From Neisseriaceae bacterium (lineage in GTDB: Bacteria; Pseudomonadota; Gammaproteobacteria; Burkholderiales; Neisseriaceae), in assembly GCA_017991555.1 (NCBI GenBank), contig JAGOQM010000005.1, positions 8,229 through 72,228 of the forward strand: 64,000 nucleotides of DNA, read 5' to 3'. Numbering within the stretch: the stretch's first letter is position 1; every line of letters starts with the position of its first letter. A program made the position numbers and the translations under genes. The notes below the pieces were generated by a model. It was not told the origin of the DNA and did not search any database. It was given only the letters and a program-made list of their open reading frames with translations. Below, in pieces: positions 44,524-53,035 of this stretch.

Positions 44524-45378
44524 TCAATAAGGCAGTAGGCGTCGCACGCCTTGAATGAGGTCGGGCATTAGGGTCGGGCGCATCCTTAGGTGTGCCTCGT
44601 CTTCTAGCAGCGGGCAAGGGCCAGAGTACAGCACCAGTTTCATTGTGGCGGTGCCAGAGTTAACGCGCCGTGTTTCGCCTTCGGCATTGCTGTGGCCGCA
44701 GTAGTTAAGGCCATCGTCGCGGCTAATCATGTAGTGGTAATCGGCCACCGGCTGCTTGGCCGCGATGAGCGCAAACAGCTCATCGTTATACGGATTGATG
44801 TGGCGCTTTTGCTCGGCGGCGGTAAAGTCCGCTCGGGTTGCCGTTTGTCGTAGTCGCGGCAGCGACGGCACAAAGCTTGCCCAATCTTTAGTGGTTTCGC
44901 TGGCCTGCCATTCTTTACCCAGCTGTACTTCGTGCTGGTTGCTGGCGAGCCATAGGGTCAACCGGCCCTTAGTGGCGAGGCTAACCACCAGACGGTTAAA
45001 GCCTTCGTCCGGATATTGACGCAGCAGCCGCATGATGTCTTGCCGTGGCAGCGCCATGCGGCCACCCCAAAACTGATCGATCTTGCCCTCATACCAGGTA
45101 ATGCTCAAGGTTTTGGGCAGGGCCGAAAGGGTTTTAAAGGACAGGCTGGCTGGCGCCGTTTGGTCGATGCCCCAACCGTCCCAGCCGCCAAAGTAGGCTT
45201 TTGATTCTGGCGCGAACTCAGCATCAGTCAAATAGCTGTCGGCGCGGTCGATGACCATGCCTGCGGTGCCTGGCGGCTCGATTTGCACGGTGAGGGTATA
45301 CGCCCATAAAGGCGCAGAAACTAGGCTCAAGGATAAGGCCAAAAAAGCCAAGGTTTTGGTGCTGGAATGCATAAGCAT
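44524..45378 (-). CDS. DUF2931-like exported protein
   Basis: 284 residues from the ATG at 45378 (or 282 from 45372). Signal peptide HSSTKTLAFLALSLSLVSAP followed by LWA. The mature part has tryptophan-rich segments typical of DUF2931 (KAYFGGWDGWGID, LPKTLSITWYEGKIDQFWGG) and a C-terminal CGHSNAEGETRR. The function of the family is unknown; members are often small lipoproteins, but no lipobox is visible here. The frame continues upstream to 45561, but that part has poor start context and no family similarity, so the shorter protein is chosen. Confidence 0.6.
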   Translation of the reverse strand: MLMHSSTKTLAFLALSLSLVSAPLWAYTLTVQIEPPGTAGMVIDRADSYLTDAEFAPESKAYFGGWDGWGIDQTAPASLSFKTLSALPKTLSITWYEGKIDQFWGGRMALPRQDIMRLLRQYPDEGFNRLVVSLATKGRLTLWLASNQHEVQLGKEWQASETTKDWASFVPSLPRLRQTATRADFTAAEQKRHINPYNDELFALIAAKQPVADYHYMISRDDGLNYCGHSNAEGETRRVNSGTATMKLVLYSGPCPLLEDEAHLRMRPTLMPDLIQGVRRLLPY

Positions 45379-45476
45379 GGCCCCGAATGATGGAACCCCC
45401 ATTGTAGGCGAATGGCCTCCGTAGGGAAATAAAAACAGCCCCAGGGTTGATCTGGGGCCGAATCCATCTAATGTGC

Positions 45477-46736
45477 TCAGCGGGCCTCGGCATGCTTCAC
45501 CAGCTGGCCGCCCTGCATGATGAGGCTGAGGCGCTCGCCTTCCCCACGACCAACCAGACAATCAATATTGTCGAGGGGGTTGCCGTTGACCACCAAAATG
45601 TCGGCGGTTGCCCCCACTTGGATACAGCCCAGTGTGCCGACCTGCTGCAACACTTGGGCCGCCACCGTTGTCGCCTGACGGATGGCTTCGGCGTTGCCCA
45701 AAACGGCGGCGCGAATGCTCAGCTCTTGCGCCTGAAACGCATGCATTTCACCCAATAAATCAGACCCAAACGCCATCGGCACGCCTGCTTGGGCGTAAAT
45801 GCGTAAGGCTGCTAGGCCAGCGGTGCGCACCTGTTCAATTTTGGCCACCGATTCTGGCGGCAGGCCATAGTCTGCGCCGTGCTGGGCCAGCATTTCGTAG
45901 GTGACCTGAGTGGGCACCACCATGGCCCCTTGGGCGTGCATAAAATCGGCGGTGGCACGGTCGACCAAGTTACCGTGTTCGATGGTGCGCACGCCAAACG
46001 CCACCGCCCGCTTAATCGCCTTGGCGGTGTAGGCATGAGCCATCACATAGGTGCCCACCGCCTCGGCTTCGGCCACGATGGCGCGAATTTCGGCCTCGCT
46101 GTATTGGGTGTTGTTGATCGGGTCGGTGGGCGAAGAGACCCCACCCGAGGCCATGATTTTAATCTGGGTGGCGCCCATTTGGATTTCTTCGCGGGCCGCC
46201 AAGCGCACATTGTCGACGCCATCCACCACCCGGGCAATGGCACCCGAACGAATGCAGCAGGTGCAGGGTTCCGACAGCAAAATGTCGCCGCGGGCGCGAT
46301 AGTCGCCGTGGCCACCGGTTTGGGAGAGGGCACGGCCAGAAGGGAACAGCCGCGGGCCGGGAATCAGCCCTTGTTCGATGGCTTGAGCAATAGCCCAGTC
46401 GGCGCCGCCGGCGTCGCGCACGGTGGTGAAGCCACGGTAGAGCATGCCGCGCAGGATCGGCAAGGCCTTAATCGTGATCAAGTTGCTGGGCAGGGCCGCA
46501 TTCAGGCCTAGGTTGGCGTGTGAGGCCATCACATGAACGTGGCAGTCGATCAGCCCCGGCATGATGGTTTGGCCGTTGACGGCAATGGTTTGGGTGTCGG
46601 CGGGCAGGCTCTGGAAGGTCCCGCTGGGGCCAACCTGGCTGATTATGCCCGCGCTGACCAGCACGTCTTGAGCGGGCGTTAGGCGACCGTCTTCCGGGTG
46701 CAAAACGGCGCCGTTTTGTAACAAAATAGTAGACAT
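45477..46736 (-). CDS. Metal-dependent amidohydrolase family protein
   Basis: 419 residues from the ATG at 46736. TIM-barrel amidohydrolase of the imidazolonepropionase/prolidase-like group. PGLIDCHVHVMASH carries the first metal-binding HxH, IKIMASGGVSSPTDPI the bridging lysine region, VMAHAYTAKAIKRAVAFG and TIEHGNLVD the two later histidines, and FGSDLLGEMH the catalytic aspartate. It cleaves a C-N bond (cyclic amide, dipeptide or similar), with unknown substrate. It ends the four-gene minus-strand operon that starts at 50248, and its ATG lies two bases after the stop of the transporter gene before it, which indicates tight coupling. Confidence 0.82.
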   Translation of the reverse strand: MSTILLQNGAVLHPEDGRLTPAQDVLVSAGIISQVGPSGTFQSLPADTQTIAVNGQTIMPGLIDCHVHVMASHANLGLNAALPSNLITIKALPILRGMLYRGFTTVRDAGGADWAIAQAIEQGLIPGPRLFPSGRALSQTGGHGDYRARGDILLSEPCTCCIRSGAIARVVDGVDNVRLAAREEIQMGATQIKIMASGGVSSPTDPINNTQYSEAEIRAIVAEAEAVGTYVMAHAYTAKAIKRAVAFGVRTIEHGNLVDRATADFMHAQGAMVVPTQVTYEMLAQHGADYGLPPESVAKIEQVRTAGLAALRIYAQAGVPMAFGSDLLGEMHAFQAQELSIRAAVLGNAEAIRQATTVAAQVLQQVGTLGCIQVGATADILVVNGNPLDNIDCLVGRGEGERLSLIMQGGQLVKHAEAR

Positions 46737-46738
46737 GA

Positions 46739-48025
46739 TTAAGCCTCTTTCGGGTGAATTTTGTCTTGGAATAAATAACACCCGTAGGTGCTGATGATGG
46801 CCGCAATCATCACGTAAAACGCCGGCGCCATATTGCTGCCGGTGGCGCTGATTAGCCAGGTGATGTTAAAGGCCGCGAAGCCGCCAAAAATGGCCACCGC
46901 AAAGTTATAGGCCACCGACAGGCCCGTCGACAGAACCTTGGCGGGGAATAAGTCGGTAAAGGCCGCCAAGATCGGGCCCGTGTAGCCCGCAATCAAAATG
47001 CCAAACACGATTTGGAACACCACCAGGTTGGCAAAGTTAGGGTAAAAGTTAATCAGCGCAAACAGCGGGTAGGCCAAAACCAGAATCAGCATGGAAGACC
47101 CTAGCAAGAACGGTTTTTTGCCGTATCGATCAGAAAGATGGCCGACGATGGGCGCCACCAAGAAAATCATCAGGCCGCCAATCATCCCCGCCGAAAAGCC
47201 CATCCAGCTAGGTAGCTCTAGAATACGGCTGGCGTACGCAGGCATGTAAAACAACAGCACATAGGTGCACACCGTCCACAAAATAATCATCGAAAAGCTG
47301 GTTAAGGTTTCACGCGGATAGTGGCGATAAACCTCAGTTAGGGGCGCATCCACCTTTTCTGATTGGGCAAAAACAGGCGTTTCATGCAGCTGGCGGCGAA
47401 TGTAATAGGCCACCGGTCCGATCAAACAGCCGCCCAAGATAAACGGCACGCGCCAGCCCCAGCTGTATAGGCTTTCTTCCGACAGCACCGTGGTGACCAA
47501 GGTGCCAATGCCCGCGCCAAACAGCACCGCCAGGCCAATGCTGGCCTGAATCCAGCTGGAGTAATAGGTTTTACGATGGGGCGGCGCGTGTTCGGTTAAA
47601 AACGCCGTCGCGCTGCCCATCTCGCCGCCAGCCGAAAAACCTTGTAACAGCCGCGCCACCACAATCAGTAGCGGCGCCGCGAGGCCAATGCTGGCATAGC
47701 TAGGGGTGAGGCCGATGATCAAGGTGCCCACCGACATCGACGCAATGGTGAGGGTCAGTGCCGCCTTGCGGCCCACCTTATCGGCGTAAATGCCGATCAT
47801 GATGCCGCCCACGGGGCGCATGAAAAAGCCCACCCCAAACGTGGCCAAGGCAATCAGGTAAGAAACCGCTTCGGATTCAGTGGGAAAAAACACCCGAGCG
47901 ATGATGACGGAGAAAAAGCTGTAAACGGTAAAGTCGAACCATTCTAAGCCGTTGCCCAAAACGGTGGCGAACACCGCTTTTTTACTGTGGTTCGGCGGCG
48001 CGGCCGCAGGGGTGAGGGTGCGCAT
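46739..48025 (-). CDS. MFS transporter, MHS (citrate/metabolite:H+ symporter) family
   Basis: 428 residues, 12 helices. Motifs are FATVLGNGLEWFDFTVYSFF in helix 1, GFFMRPVGGIMIGIYADKVG and LLQGFSAGGEMGSATAFL. It is a proton symporter for an organic acid or related metabolite. It is a clear family relative of the transporter at 26913-28190 but not a recent duplicate. Third gene of the operon, between two hydrolases, so it likely imports their substrate. Confidence 0.87.
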   Translation of the reverse strand: MRTLTPAAAPPNHSKKAVFATVLGNGLEWFDFTVYSFFSVIIARVFFPTESEAVSYLIALATFGVGFFMRPVGGIMIGIYADKVGRKAALTLTIASMSVGTLIIGLTPSYASIGLAAPLLIVVARLLQGFSAGGEMGSATAFLTEHAPPHRKTYYSSWIQASIGLAVLFGAGIGTLVTTVLSEESLYSWGWRVPFILGGCLIGPVAYYIRRQLHETPVFAQSEKVDAPLTEVYRHYPRETLTSFSMIILWTVCTYVLLFYMPAYASRILELPSWMGFSAGMIGGLMIFLVAPIVGHLSDRYGKKPFLLGSSMLILVLAYPLFALINFYPNFANLVVFQIVFGILIAGYTGPILAAFTDLFPAKVLSTGLSVAYNFAVAIFGGFAAFNITWLISATGSNMAPAFYVMIAAIISTYGCYLFQDKIHPKEA

Positions 48026-48106
48026 AGTGCCTCTTTTCTCTGTTGTAAATGAAGTAGATAGGCTGTTGTTGGCCTAATCGGCCCAATAGGGGCTTAAGGC
48101 CAAGCG

Positions 48107-48943
48107 TTATAGATGAAACAGGGCCTGAGCCGAAGCGCCTAAAACCGTTTGGCGTTGCCCCTCATCTGGCAGCCAGTCAAACAGCTGCGCCATGGTGGCG
48201 GCGTAATTAACCTGGGTTTCATGCTGGGTGTGGGGCCAATCGCTGCCCCACAGAAGCCGCTCCGGGCCCAAGTGCCGTAGCAGCAACGGCATGATCGTGC
48301 TGTTAAAGGTGAACTGCTCGGCGGGGTCGGGACTAATGCGGTAAAGCCCCGACAGCTTGAGCCACACCGTGCCAGCGGCCTCGGCCATTTCTAACAGTTG
48401 GTGATAGGCATGGTCTTGCACCAAAGCGTCGAAATATTGCGGGCGGCCAAAATGGTCGATGACCACGTTGAGGCCTTGTGCCAGCAGCGGCGGCATCAGG
48501 GGCAATAGCTGCGGCGCGCTGCCGTGTAGCGCCACCTGCCAGCCCAAGGTGGCCATATGAGCCAGCAACGCCTGCCAAGCAGGCGTGTGCAGATCAGGCA
48601 GGGGCGCGCCGACTAGGTTAAAGCGGATGCCAACAATGCCTGCTTGGGCCAAAAGGTTTAAGTTGGCTAGGGTGGCCTGTTCATCAATGACGGCCACCCC
48701 GCGTAGTCGTGGCCATGCCGCCGCAATGGCTGCAAGCATGTAGCCATTGTCGGTGCCCAGAAAGCTGGGCTGAATCAGAATGCCGTGGCTGAGCTGATGG
48801 CGATCGAGCAAGGCCAAATAAGCATCGACGCTGGCGGGATAGGCCGGCGTATAGCGGCGGCTCGCCACCATGGGCAGATCGGGGTGGAAGACATGGGCGT
48901 GGGTGTCAACGCGCACGGGCGGTGTGGTTTGGGCGTGAAGCAT
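48107..48943 (-). CDS. Amidohydrolase-2 family TIM-barrel hydrolase (PDC lactonase-like)
   Basis: 278 residues. RVDTHAHVFHPDLPMV gives the metal-binding HxH. Middle segments GHILIQPSF-type (HGILIQPSFLGTDNGY), GIRFNLVGAPLPD and VVIDHFGRPQ match the 2-pyrone-4,6-dicarboxylate hydrolase (LigI) branch. LLWGSDWPHTQHE holds the catalytic aspartate. The reaction is opening of a lactone or decarboxylation of an aromatic-derived acid; the substrate is inferred only. It sits 10 bases after the carboxylate carrier gene, which supports a dicarboxylate-like substrate. Confidence 0.82.
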   Translation of the reverse strand: MLHAQTTPPVRVDTHAHVFHPDLPMVASRRYTPAYPASVDAYLALLDRHQLSHGILIQPSFLGTDNGYMLAAIAAAWPRLRGVAVIDEQATLANLNLLAQAGIVGIRFNLVGAPLPDLHTPAWQALLAHMATLGWQVALHGSAPQLLPLMPPLLAQGLNVVIDHFGRPQYFDALVQDHAYHQLLEMAEAAGTVWLKLSGLYRISPDPAEQFTFNSTIMPLLLRHLGPERLLWGSDWPHTQHETQVNYAATMAQLFDWLPDEGQRQTVLGASAQALFHL

Positions 48944-48952
48944 AGGGCCTCC

Positions 48953-50248
48953 TTATAAAAATAGGCTGAGTAATAGGCTGGCCAGCAAAGACAGCGCCAC
49001 GCTGGCCGGCACCGCCACGAAAATCAATTTGGGAAACAGCCGCGCCCGCGCCTCTGCATCGGCCACGGCTCCTAGAATCAGGCTGCCGCCGGACGAAAAC
49101 GGCGAGATGGCACTGGATTGCGCCCCCACCACGATGCACACGAACAGCAGCATCGGGTTAAGCCCGGTGGCCAAAGCCAGCGCCGGCACCAAAGGGAACA
49201 GCGCCGGCGTGACCACCCCCAGCGTGCTGCTGAAAAACGACATGATGGCCGCCACCAGGCCAATCACTAAGGGCACCGCAATGATGGGGATGTTGCCACC
49301 GATCCAGCCTGCGATGAGGTCGAGCGTGCCCGCTTCGATGGCCAGGCCCACCAACACACCGACGCCGCAAATCATGATCAGCGTTTCCCACGGCACTTTG
49401 GCGATGACGGTTTTTTCATCCGCCAGCCCCAGCATTAGGCCAATCACCGCCATGCTGAGGCCCACCCAGCCCACGTTGACGCGGGCGTTCAGCCAGAGCA
49501 GGGTGTCGGCCTCGGGCCAGGTAAAGGCCAACAGCGGCGGCAGCAAAATGATGAGCATCATCAGCAGGATCAACGCCAAGTTGATTTTTTGCTTGCGCTC
49601 AAAAGGCGCTGGTCGCGTCAGCTCGATGCCTTGGCCAATGCTGCGGTTGCTTTTGGGCAAGAATAAAAACAGCGCGATCAGCACCAAGGCGTAGGCCAGC
49701 GTGGCCATGAAAATGCCAAACGAAAATCCAAACGACTCGCCGCCATAGCCAGCATTGTCCATCAGCCCCCTAAAAATCACCCCGCTGCCGCTGATCATAA
49801 AGTTGGCCCCCACCAGCGCACCGCAGTTAATCGCCACCGCGCCCACTAAGTGGCTCATCTTGACCTTGTCGCACAGCAGCAGGGTAATCGGCGCCATAAA
49901 CGCCAACACCGTGTAAAAGCCCGCGCCCAAGGCCGCCACCACTAAAGCCGCGATAAACAGCGCAAACGGCAGCAGTCGCGGCTTGCCGCGTAGAGCGTAG
50001 ACCAGCCACAGCGCCAGCTTTTCCAAGGTGCCGTTAATCAAGGCGATGTTGTAGAACAGCGCCACCGCAAAAATCACAAAGAAAATGCCCAGCGGCCATT
50101 TGGCCAGCAGCGCCGAGGCAGGTAAGTCCATGACGAAGCAGCCAATTAAATAGGCAAAAAAGAGGGCGATGAGGCCGACGTTGAATTGGGTGCGGTAGCC
50201 GATGACGATGGCGGCCATGAGGGCGAGGATGATGAGGAGGCTGAGCAT
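48953..50248 (-). CDS. Dicarboxylate carrier of the MatC/SLC13 (DASS-like) type
   Basis: 431 residues, about 11-12 helices. Recognisable features are the MatC-like N-terminus (RTQFNVGLIALFFAYLIGC), the re-entrant loop region AINCGALVGANFMISGSGVI and, in the second half, FFSSTLGVVTPALFPLVPAL and GAQSSAISPFSSGGSLILG. Family members import malonate, succinate or other carboxylates. First gene of the operon. A Fur-like sequence lies 35 bases upstream. A divergent XRE regulator gene begins 145 bases away and may control the operon. Confidence 0.82.
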   Translation of the reverse strand: MLSLLIILALMAAIVIGYRTQFNVGLIALFFAYLIGCFVMDLPASALLAKWPLGIFFVIFAVALFYNIALINGTLEKLALWLVYALRGKPRLLPFALFIAALVVAALGAGFYTVLAFMAPITLLLCDKVKMSHLVGAVAINCGALVGANFMISGSGVIFRGLMDNAGYGGESFGFSFGIFMATLAYALVLIALFLFLPKSNRSIGQGIELTRPAPFERKQKINLALILLMMLIILLPPLLAFTWPEADTLLWLNARVNVGWVGLSMAVIGLMLGLADEKTVIAKVPWETLIMICGVGVLVGLAIEAGTLDLIAGWIGGNIPIIAVPLVIGLVAAIMSFFSSTLGVVTPALFPLVPALALATGLNPMLLFVCIVVGAQSSAISPFSSGGSLILGAVADAEARARLFPKLIFVAVPASVALSLLASLLLSLFL

Positions 50249-50282
50249 GGGGTTCTCCTGTTTATGCGTTTGTTATTTTTAT

Positions 50283-50301
50283 GATAATGATCTTTTTTAT
50301 C
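50283..50301. promoter_or_regulatory. Fur-box-like site upstream of the carboxylate carrier operon
   Basis: GATAATGATCTTTTTTATC matches 15 of 19 positions of the Fur consensus, with the left half almost perfect and the right half weaker. It lies 35 bases upstream of the carrier ATG and on the far side of the divergent regulator. It is less symmetrical than the site at 15371, so confidence is low. Confidence 0.35.
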
Positions 50302-50326
50302 AAAAGTCAACTCTATTAGTTTATTT

Positions 50327-50365
50327 ACAACTTTTAAGGTTGTTCATGTTGCAAGGTTGATCATG
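50327..50365. promoter_or_regulatory. Probable operator of the XRE regulator
   Basis: A palindrome ACAACTTTTAAGGTTGT (50327-50343) overlaps the first of two direct repeats, AAGGTTGTTCATG (50336-50348) and AAGGTTGATCATG (50353-50365), spaced by 17 bases. They lie 28-66 bases before the regulator ATG, where a small HTH protein would bind to control itself and the divergent operon. Confidence 0.45.
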
Positions 50366-50392
50366 GACTATATGGGTTGATTGGAGGCTCAT

Positions 50393-50734
50393 ATGACCAT
50401 TGATGCACAACAAGTAAAACAACGGATAGGTAAGGCGATTGCTCGGAGGCGCCTTGCTTGTGATTTAACTCAGGACCAAGTGGCTGAGCATTTGAATATT
50501 GGTAGCGAAGCCGTTTCTAGAATAGAGCGTGGCTTAGTTGAGCCTAGTATCGTGAGACTATTTGAATTAGCCGAGCTGTTTCAATGTGCTACGACCGATT
50601 TACTTCAGGAAAGTAGCGTTAGAAAAGACGATCAAATAGAAGAAGCGAATAAATTATTAAGCATGTTGTCCAACGACGATCGCGAAACGGTTATGAAAAT
50701 GTTAGAAGTGTTTGTCGCAACCAGAAGGCGGTAA
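50393..50734 (+). CDS. XRE-family HTH regulator
   Basis: 113 residues. Residues 8-65 form a Cro/CI-type helix-turn-helix (GKAIARRRLACDLTQDQVAE, then HLNIGSEAVSRIERGLVEPS). A short C-terminal helix follows (LLSMLSNDDRETVMKMLEVF) and resembles phage-type regulators of about this size. The ATG at 50393 with GGAGG upstream is chosen over the in-frame TTG at 50381. It may regulate the divergent catabolic operon or the defence island. Confidence 0.82.
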   Translation: MTIDAQQVKQRIGKAIARRRLACDLTQDQVAEHLNIGSEAVSRIERGLVEPSIVRLFELAELFQCATTDLLQESSVRKDDQIEEANKLLSMLSNDDRETVMKMLEVFVATRRR

Positions 50735-50854
50735 GAGGTTGAGTATTAGGCATCCGTAATGAATGTGAATGATATTTAAATAATATAGCGATACGCTAAA
50801 TAAAATACAGAATTTTCTTAATAATTTATGACTTTGTTGTATTTTTGGCGTAAA

Positions 50855-50879
50855 AAAAGGCCCTTGTTAAGGGCCTTTT
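50855..50879. terminator. Bidirectional terminator between the two regulators
   Basis: AAAAGGCCCTT / AAGGGCCTTTT with a GTT loop gives T-runs on both strands. It sits between convergent genes ending at 50734 and 50911. Confidence 0.9.
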
Positions 50880-50910
50880 AAAAATCTGATGAATGAGGTA
50901 AGGATTTGAT

Positions 50911-51567
50911 TTATAAAGAGGTGAATTCGAGCGGTAACGTTCGCCAGGCTTTGCCTATGATGCGCAGTTGATCTTGTTCGCCTTCGGCAATGACGAAGTC
51001 ACTGGCTTGGTAAGCCACATTGTCAGAAGTGATGTTCAACACCTTGTTTTTACCAATGTGCATCCGTTTTAAAAAAGGCTGTGATTGAAATATGCCCAGA
51101 TAAACGCCACCATCTCTAAAATGATTAATGCTGGTGTCAAGTAGCACCAGACTTTGCGTAGACAACGTCGGCACCATACTGTCGTCTGGGGGCATAATTA
51201 GTTTCATGTGTTGCAGTTCTTGGCCCAGCAGTAAGGTTTTTATGCCTTCTGGTGTGAGGACTAGGTGGTCAATCAGGGGCTGCCCGAAGGTGGTTAATGC
51301 TTTGAGTTTGGGTAAGGGGTCTGCCGTTGAGTGATTCAGTGGTTGATCCATCCATGCCCTGGGTAAGCCGAAGCAGCGTTCAACATAGCGTGCTGATTTT
51401 TCTGTGAGTGAGCGGGGCGTCCCGGTTTTTGAGTCGGGCGAAGCGTTGATCCACTGGCTAACTTGGCTAGCGCTTCTGTTAATTTTTTCAGCAAAGGCAA
51501 TTTGGCTGCCACTTCGTTGAATGAGCAGCTGTAGGCGGTCACGGTAGGTTTCGGCAATCGTTTTCAT
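50911..51567 (-). CDS. Phage-type CI-like repressor with S24 domain
   Basis: 218 residues from the ATG at 51567 (an in-frame start twelve codons earlier is less likely). The N-terminal HTH is FAEKINRSASQVSQWINASP. A linker follows, then a S24-like fold with the serine in IMPPDDSMVPTL and the lysine in QPFLKRMHIG. The pattern is that of Cro/CI-type phage repressors able to self-cleave, though the GDS motif is altered to DDS. No phage structural genes are nearby. It stands next to sspA and is transcribed in the same direction, so it may respond to DNA damage and control the island. Confidence 0.8.
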   Translation of the reverse strand: MKTIAETYRDRLQLLIQRSGSQIAFAEKINRSASQVSQWINASPDSKTGTPRSLTEKSARYVERCFGLPRAWMDQPLNHSTADPLPKLKALTTFGQPLIDHLVLTPEGIKTLLLGQELQHMKLIMPPDDSMVPTLSTQSLVLLDTSINHFRDGGVYLGIFQSQPFLKRMHIGKNKVLNITSDNVAYQASDFVIAEGEQDQLRIIGKAWRTLPLEFTSL

Positions 51568-51648
51568 GAGGTTATGGTAGCCGTACGTCATGTGGGTAAA
51601 CAATTCGCGAAACGCTAATGTTTGTGGGTGGACAAATAATTAGTAATT

Positions 51649-51667
51649 AAATGAGGGCCACTCATTT
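51649..51667. promoter_or_regulatory. Palindrome upstream of the CI-like repressor
   Basis: AAATGAG-GGCCA-CTCATTT is a perfect 7-5-7 inverted repeat 82-100 bases before the repressor ATG and about 100 bases after the sspA stop. It could be the repressor's operator. Confidence 0.4.
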
Positions 51668-51767
51668 GTGGATATATTCCATTGTGGCTTATGAACCATT
51701 AGTCAACTTTGATTCATATGAAATTGAATATTGCTACTAGCAAAAATAATTTTTAAAAATGGTGAAA

Positions 51768-52913
51768 CTAGATTATGTGATTAATTTCATCCACAATCAT
51801 ATTTGCCGCTGAAACAGCTTCATCCTCCGTGTTAAACCGGCCAAAGCCTAAACGAATGGATTGGCTAATCTCTTCTGCGGTTAAGCCTAGAGCTTTCAGA
51901 ACGTAAGAGCCTTGGATAACACCAGAGTTACAGGCCGAACCTGTAGAAATGGCTAATCGAGGCTGTAAGCGCATAATTAAAGTGGATGCATCGACACCAT
52001 GTAGCTGTAGGTTTAAATTACCAGGGTGCCTTTGTGACATTGAGCCATTAATTGTATAGCGAACCTGAGCTTTATCAAGGGTTACTAAGAATAGGGTGCG
52101 TAGGGACTGTAGATGATTGATCTCTTCGGCTTTATACTCATCAATCAGCTCTAGGCCTTTTGCCATCGAGGCACAAAGAGCTGGCGATAGGGTGCCGGAA
52201 CGCATACCGCCCTGTTGACCACCGCCATGAATAATGGGCGTTGGTTTCAGAAGCATATCGCTGTTGATGTATAGAATGCCCACGCCTTTGTGAGCATAGA
52301 CCTTATGGCCAGATAAGCTAAGTAAGTCAACATTTTGTTCCACAACGTCAATATCAGTATAGGCGGCCTGAGCGGCGTCAACATGAAAGGTTGCGCCAAC
52401 GGTACGGCAAAGGTGGCCAATTTCAGCAATTGGCTGAACGGTGCCAATTTCATTATTAACCGCCATACAAGAGACTAATAGTGTTTCCTCATCCACTAGT
52501 GACGCCAGTGAAGTCATGCTGATAAGCCCACCTGGAGTCATCGGTGCTTCAATAATCTCAAATCCAAATAACTCATGCACGTGTTGAGCCGCATTCAGTA
52601 CACATTTATGTTCTATAGCAGAAACGATGATTTTATTTCTGCTGTTGTTCTTTAAGCGCGCGCTCATAGCCATGCCAATAATGGCCAGATTGTTGGCCTC
52701 TGTTGCGCCAGACGTCACTACTAGTTCATCAGGTAGACAATTTAAATATAGGCTGATGGAGTCTAGCGCCTCAGCAACAATGGCTTCCGCCTGCCACCCG
52801 TACTGGTGCTCGCTTGAGTGAGGGTTACTAATAAGCGGGTTTTTTGTAATTGATTGAAATAAATCAATTATTTTTGAATCGGTAGGTGTTGAGGCATGAT
52901 TGTCTAAATACAT
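51768..52913 (-). CDS. sspA: Cysteine desulfurase of the phosphorothioation system (SspA)
   Basis: 381 residues, PLP-dependent class V aminotransferase fold like IscS and DndA. Motifs are YLDNHASTP at the start, TSGATEANNLAI, the PLP aspartate region FHVDAAQA, the PLP lysine in SLSGHKVYAHKG (about residue 201) and the persulfide cysteine in STGSACNSG (about residue 326). It takes sulfur from cysteine and passes it to SspD. It is divergent from sspB, with 122 bases between starts. In known Ssp systems SspA can be replaced by the host IscS; here a dedicated copy is present. Confidence 0.88.
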   Translation of the reverse strand: MYLDNHASTPTDSKIIDLFQSITKNPLISNPHSSEHQYGWQAEAIVAEALDSISLYLNCLPDELVVTSGATEANNLAIIGMAMSARLKNNSRNKIIVSAIEHKCVLNAAQHVHELFGFEIIEAPMTPGGLISMTSLASLVDEETLLVSCMAVNNEIGTVQPIAEIGHLCRTVGATFHVDAAQAAYTDIDVVEQNVDLLSLSGHKVYAHKGVGILYINSDMLLKPTPIIHGGGQQGGMRSGTLSPALCASMAKGLELIDEYKAEEINHLQSLRTLFLVTLDKAQVRYTINGSMSQRHPGNLNLQLHGVDASTLIMRLQPRLAISTGSACNSGVIQGSYVLKALGLTAEEISQSIRLGFGRFNTEDEAVSAANMIVDEINHII

Positions 52914-53035
52914 AGCGTCGTTTCGGAATAATAAAGATGAGGAAACTGGAACAGTTAACCAGACACTACTTTACTTTAATAGTAAAATATTGCAATATCT
53001 CTTTGGATAGAGATTCCAGAACGGAAAGCAATAGA

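Noticed and set aside
45879..46511. A 210-codon + strand frame inside the amidohydrolase
   Set aside because: Antisense shadow; the minus-strand gene has complete catalytic motifs.
50381..51603. A prophage, suggested by two phage-type regulators
   Set aside because: No integrase, structural, lysis or packaging genes and no attachment-site duplication are visible near them.
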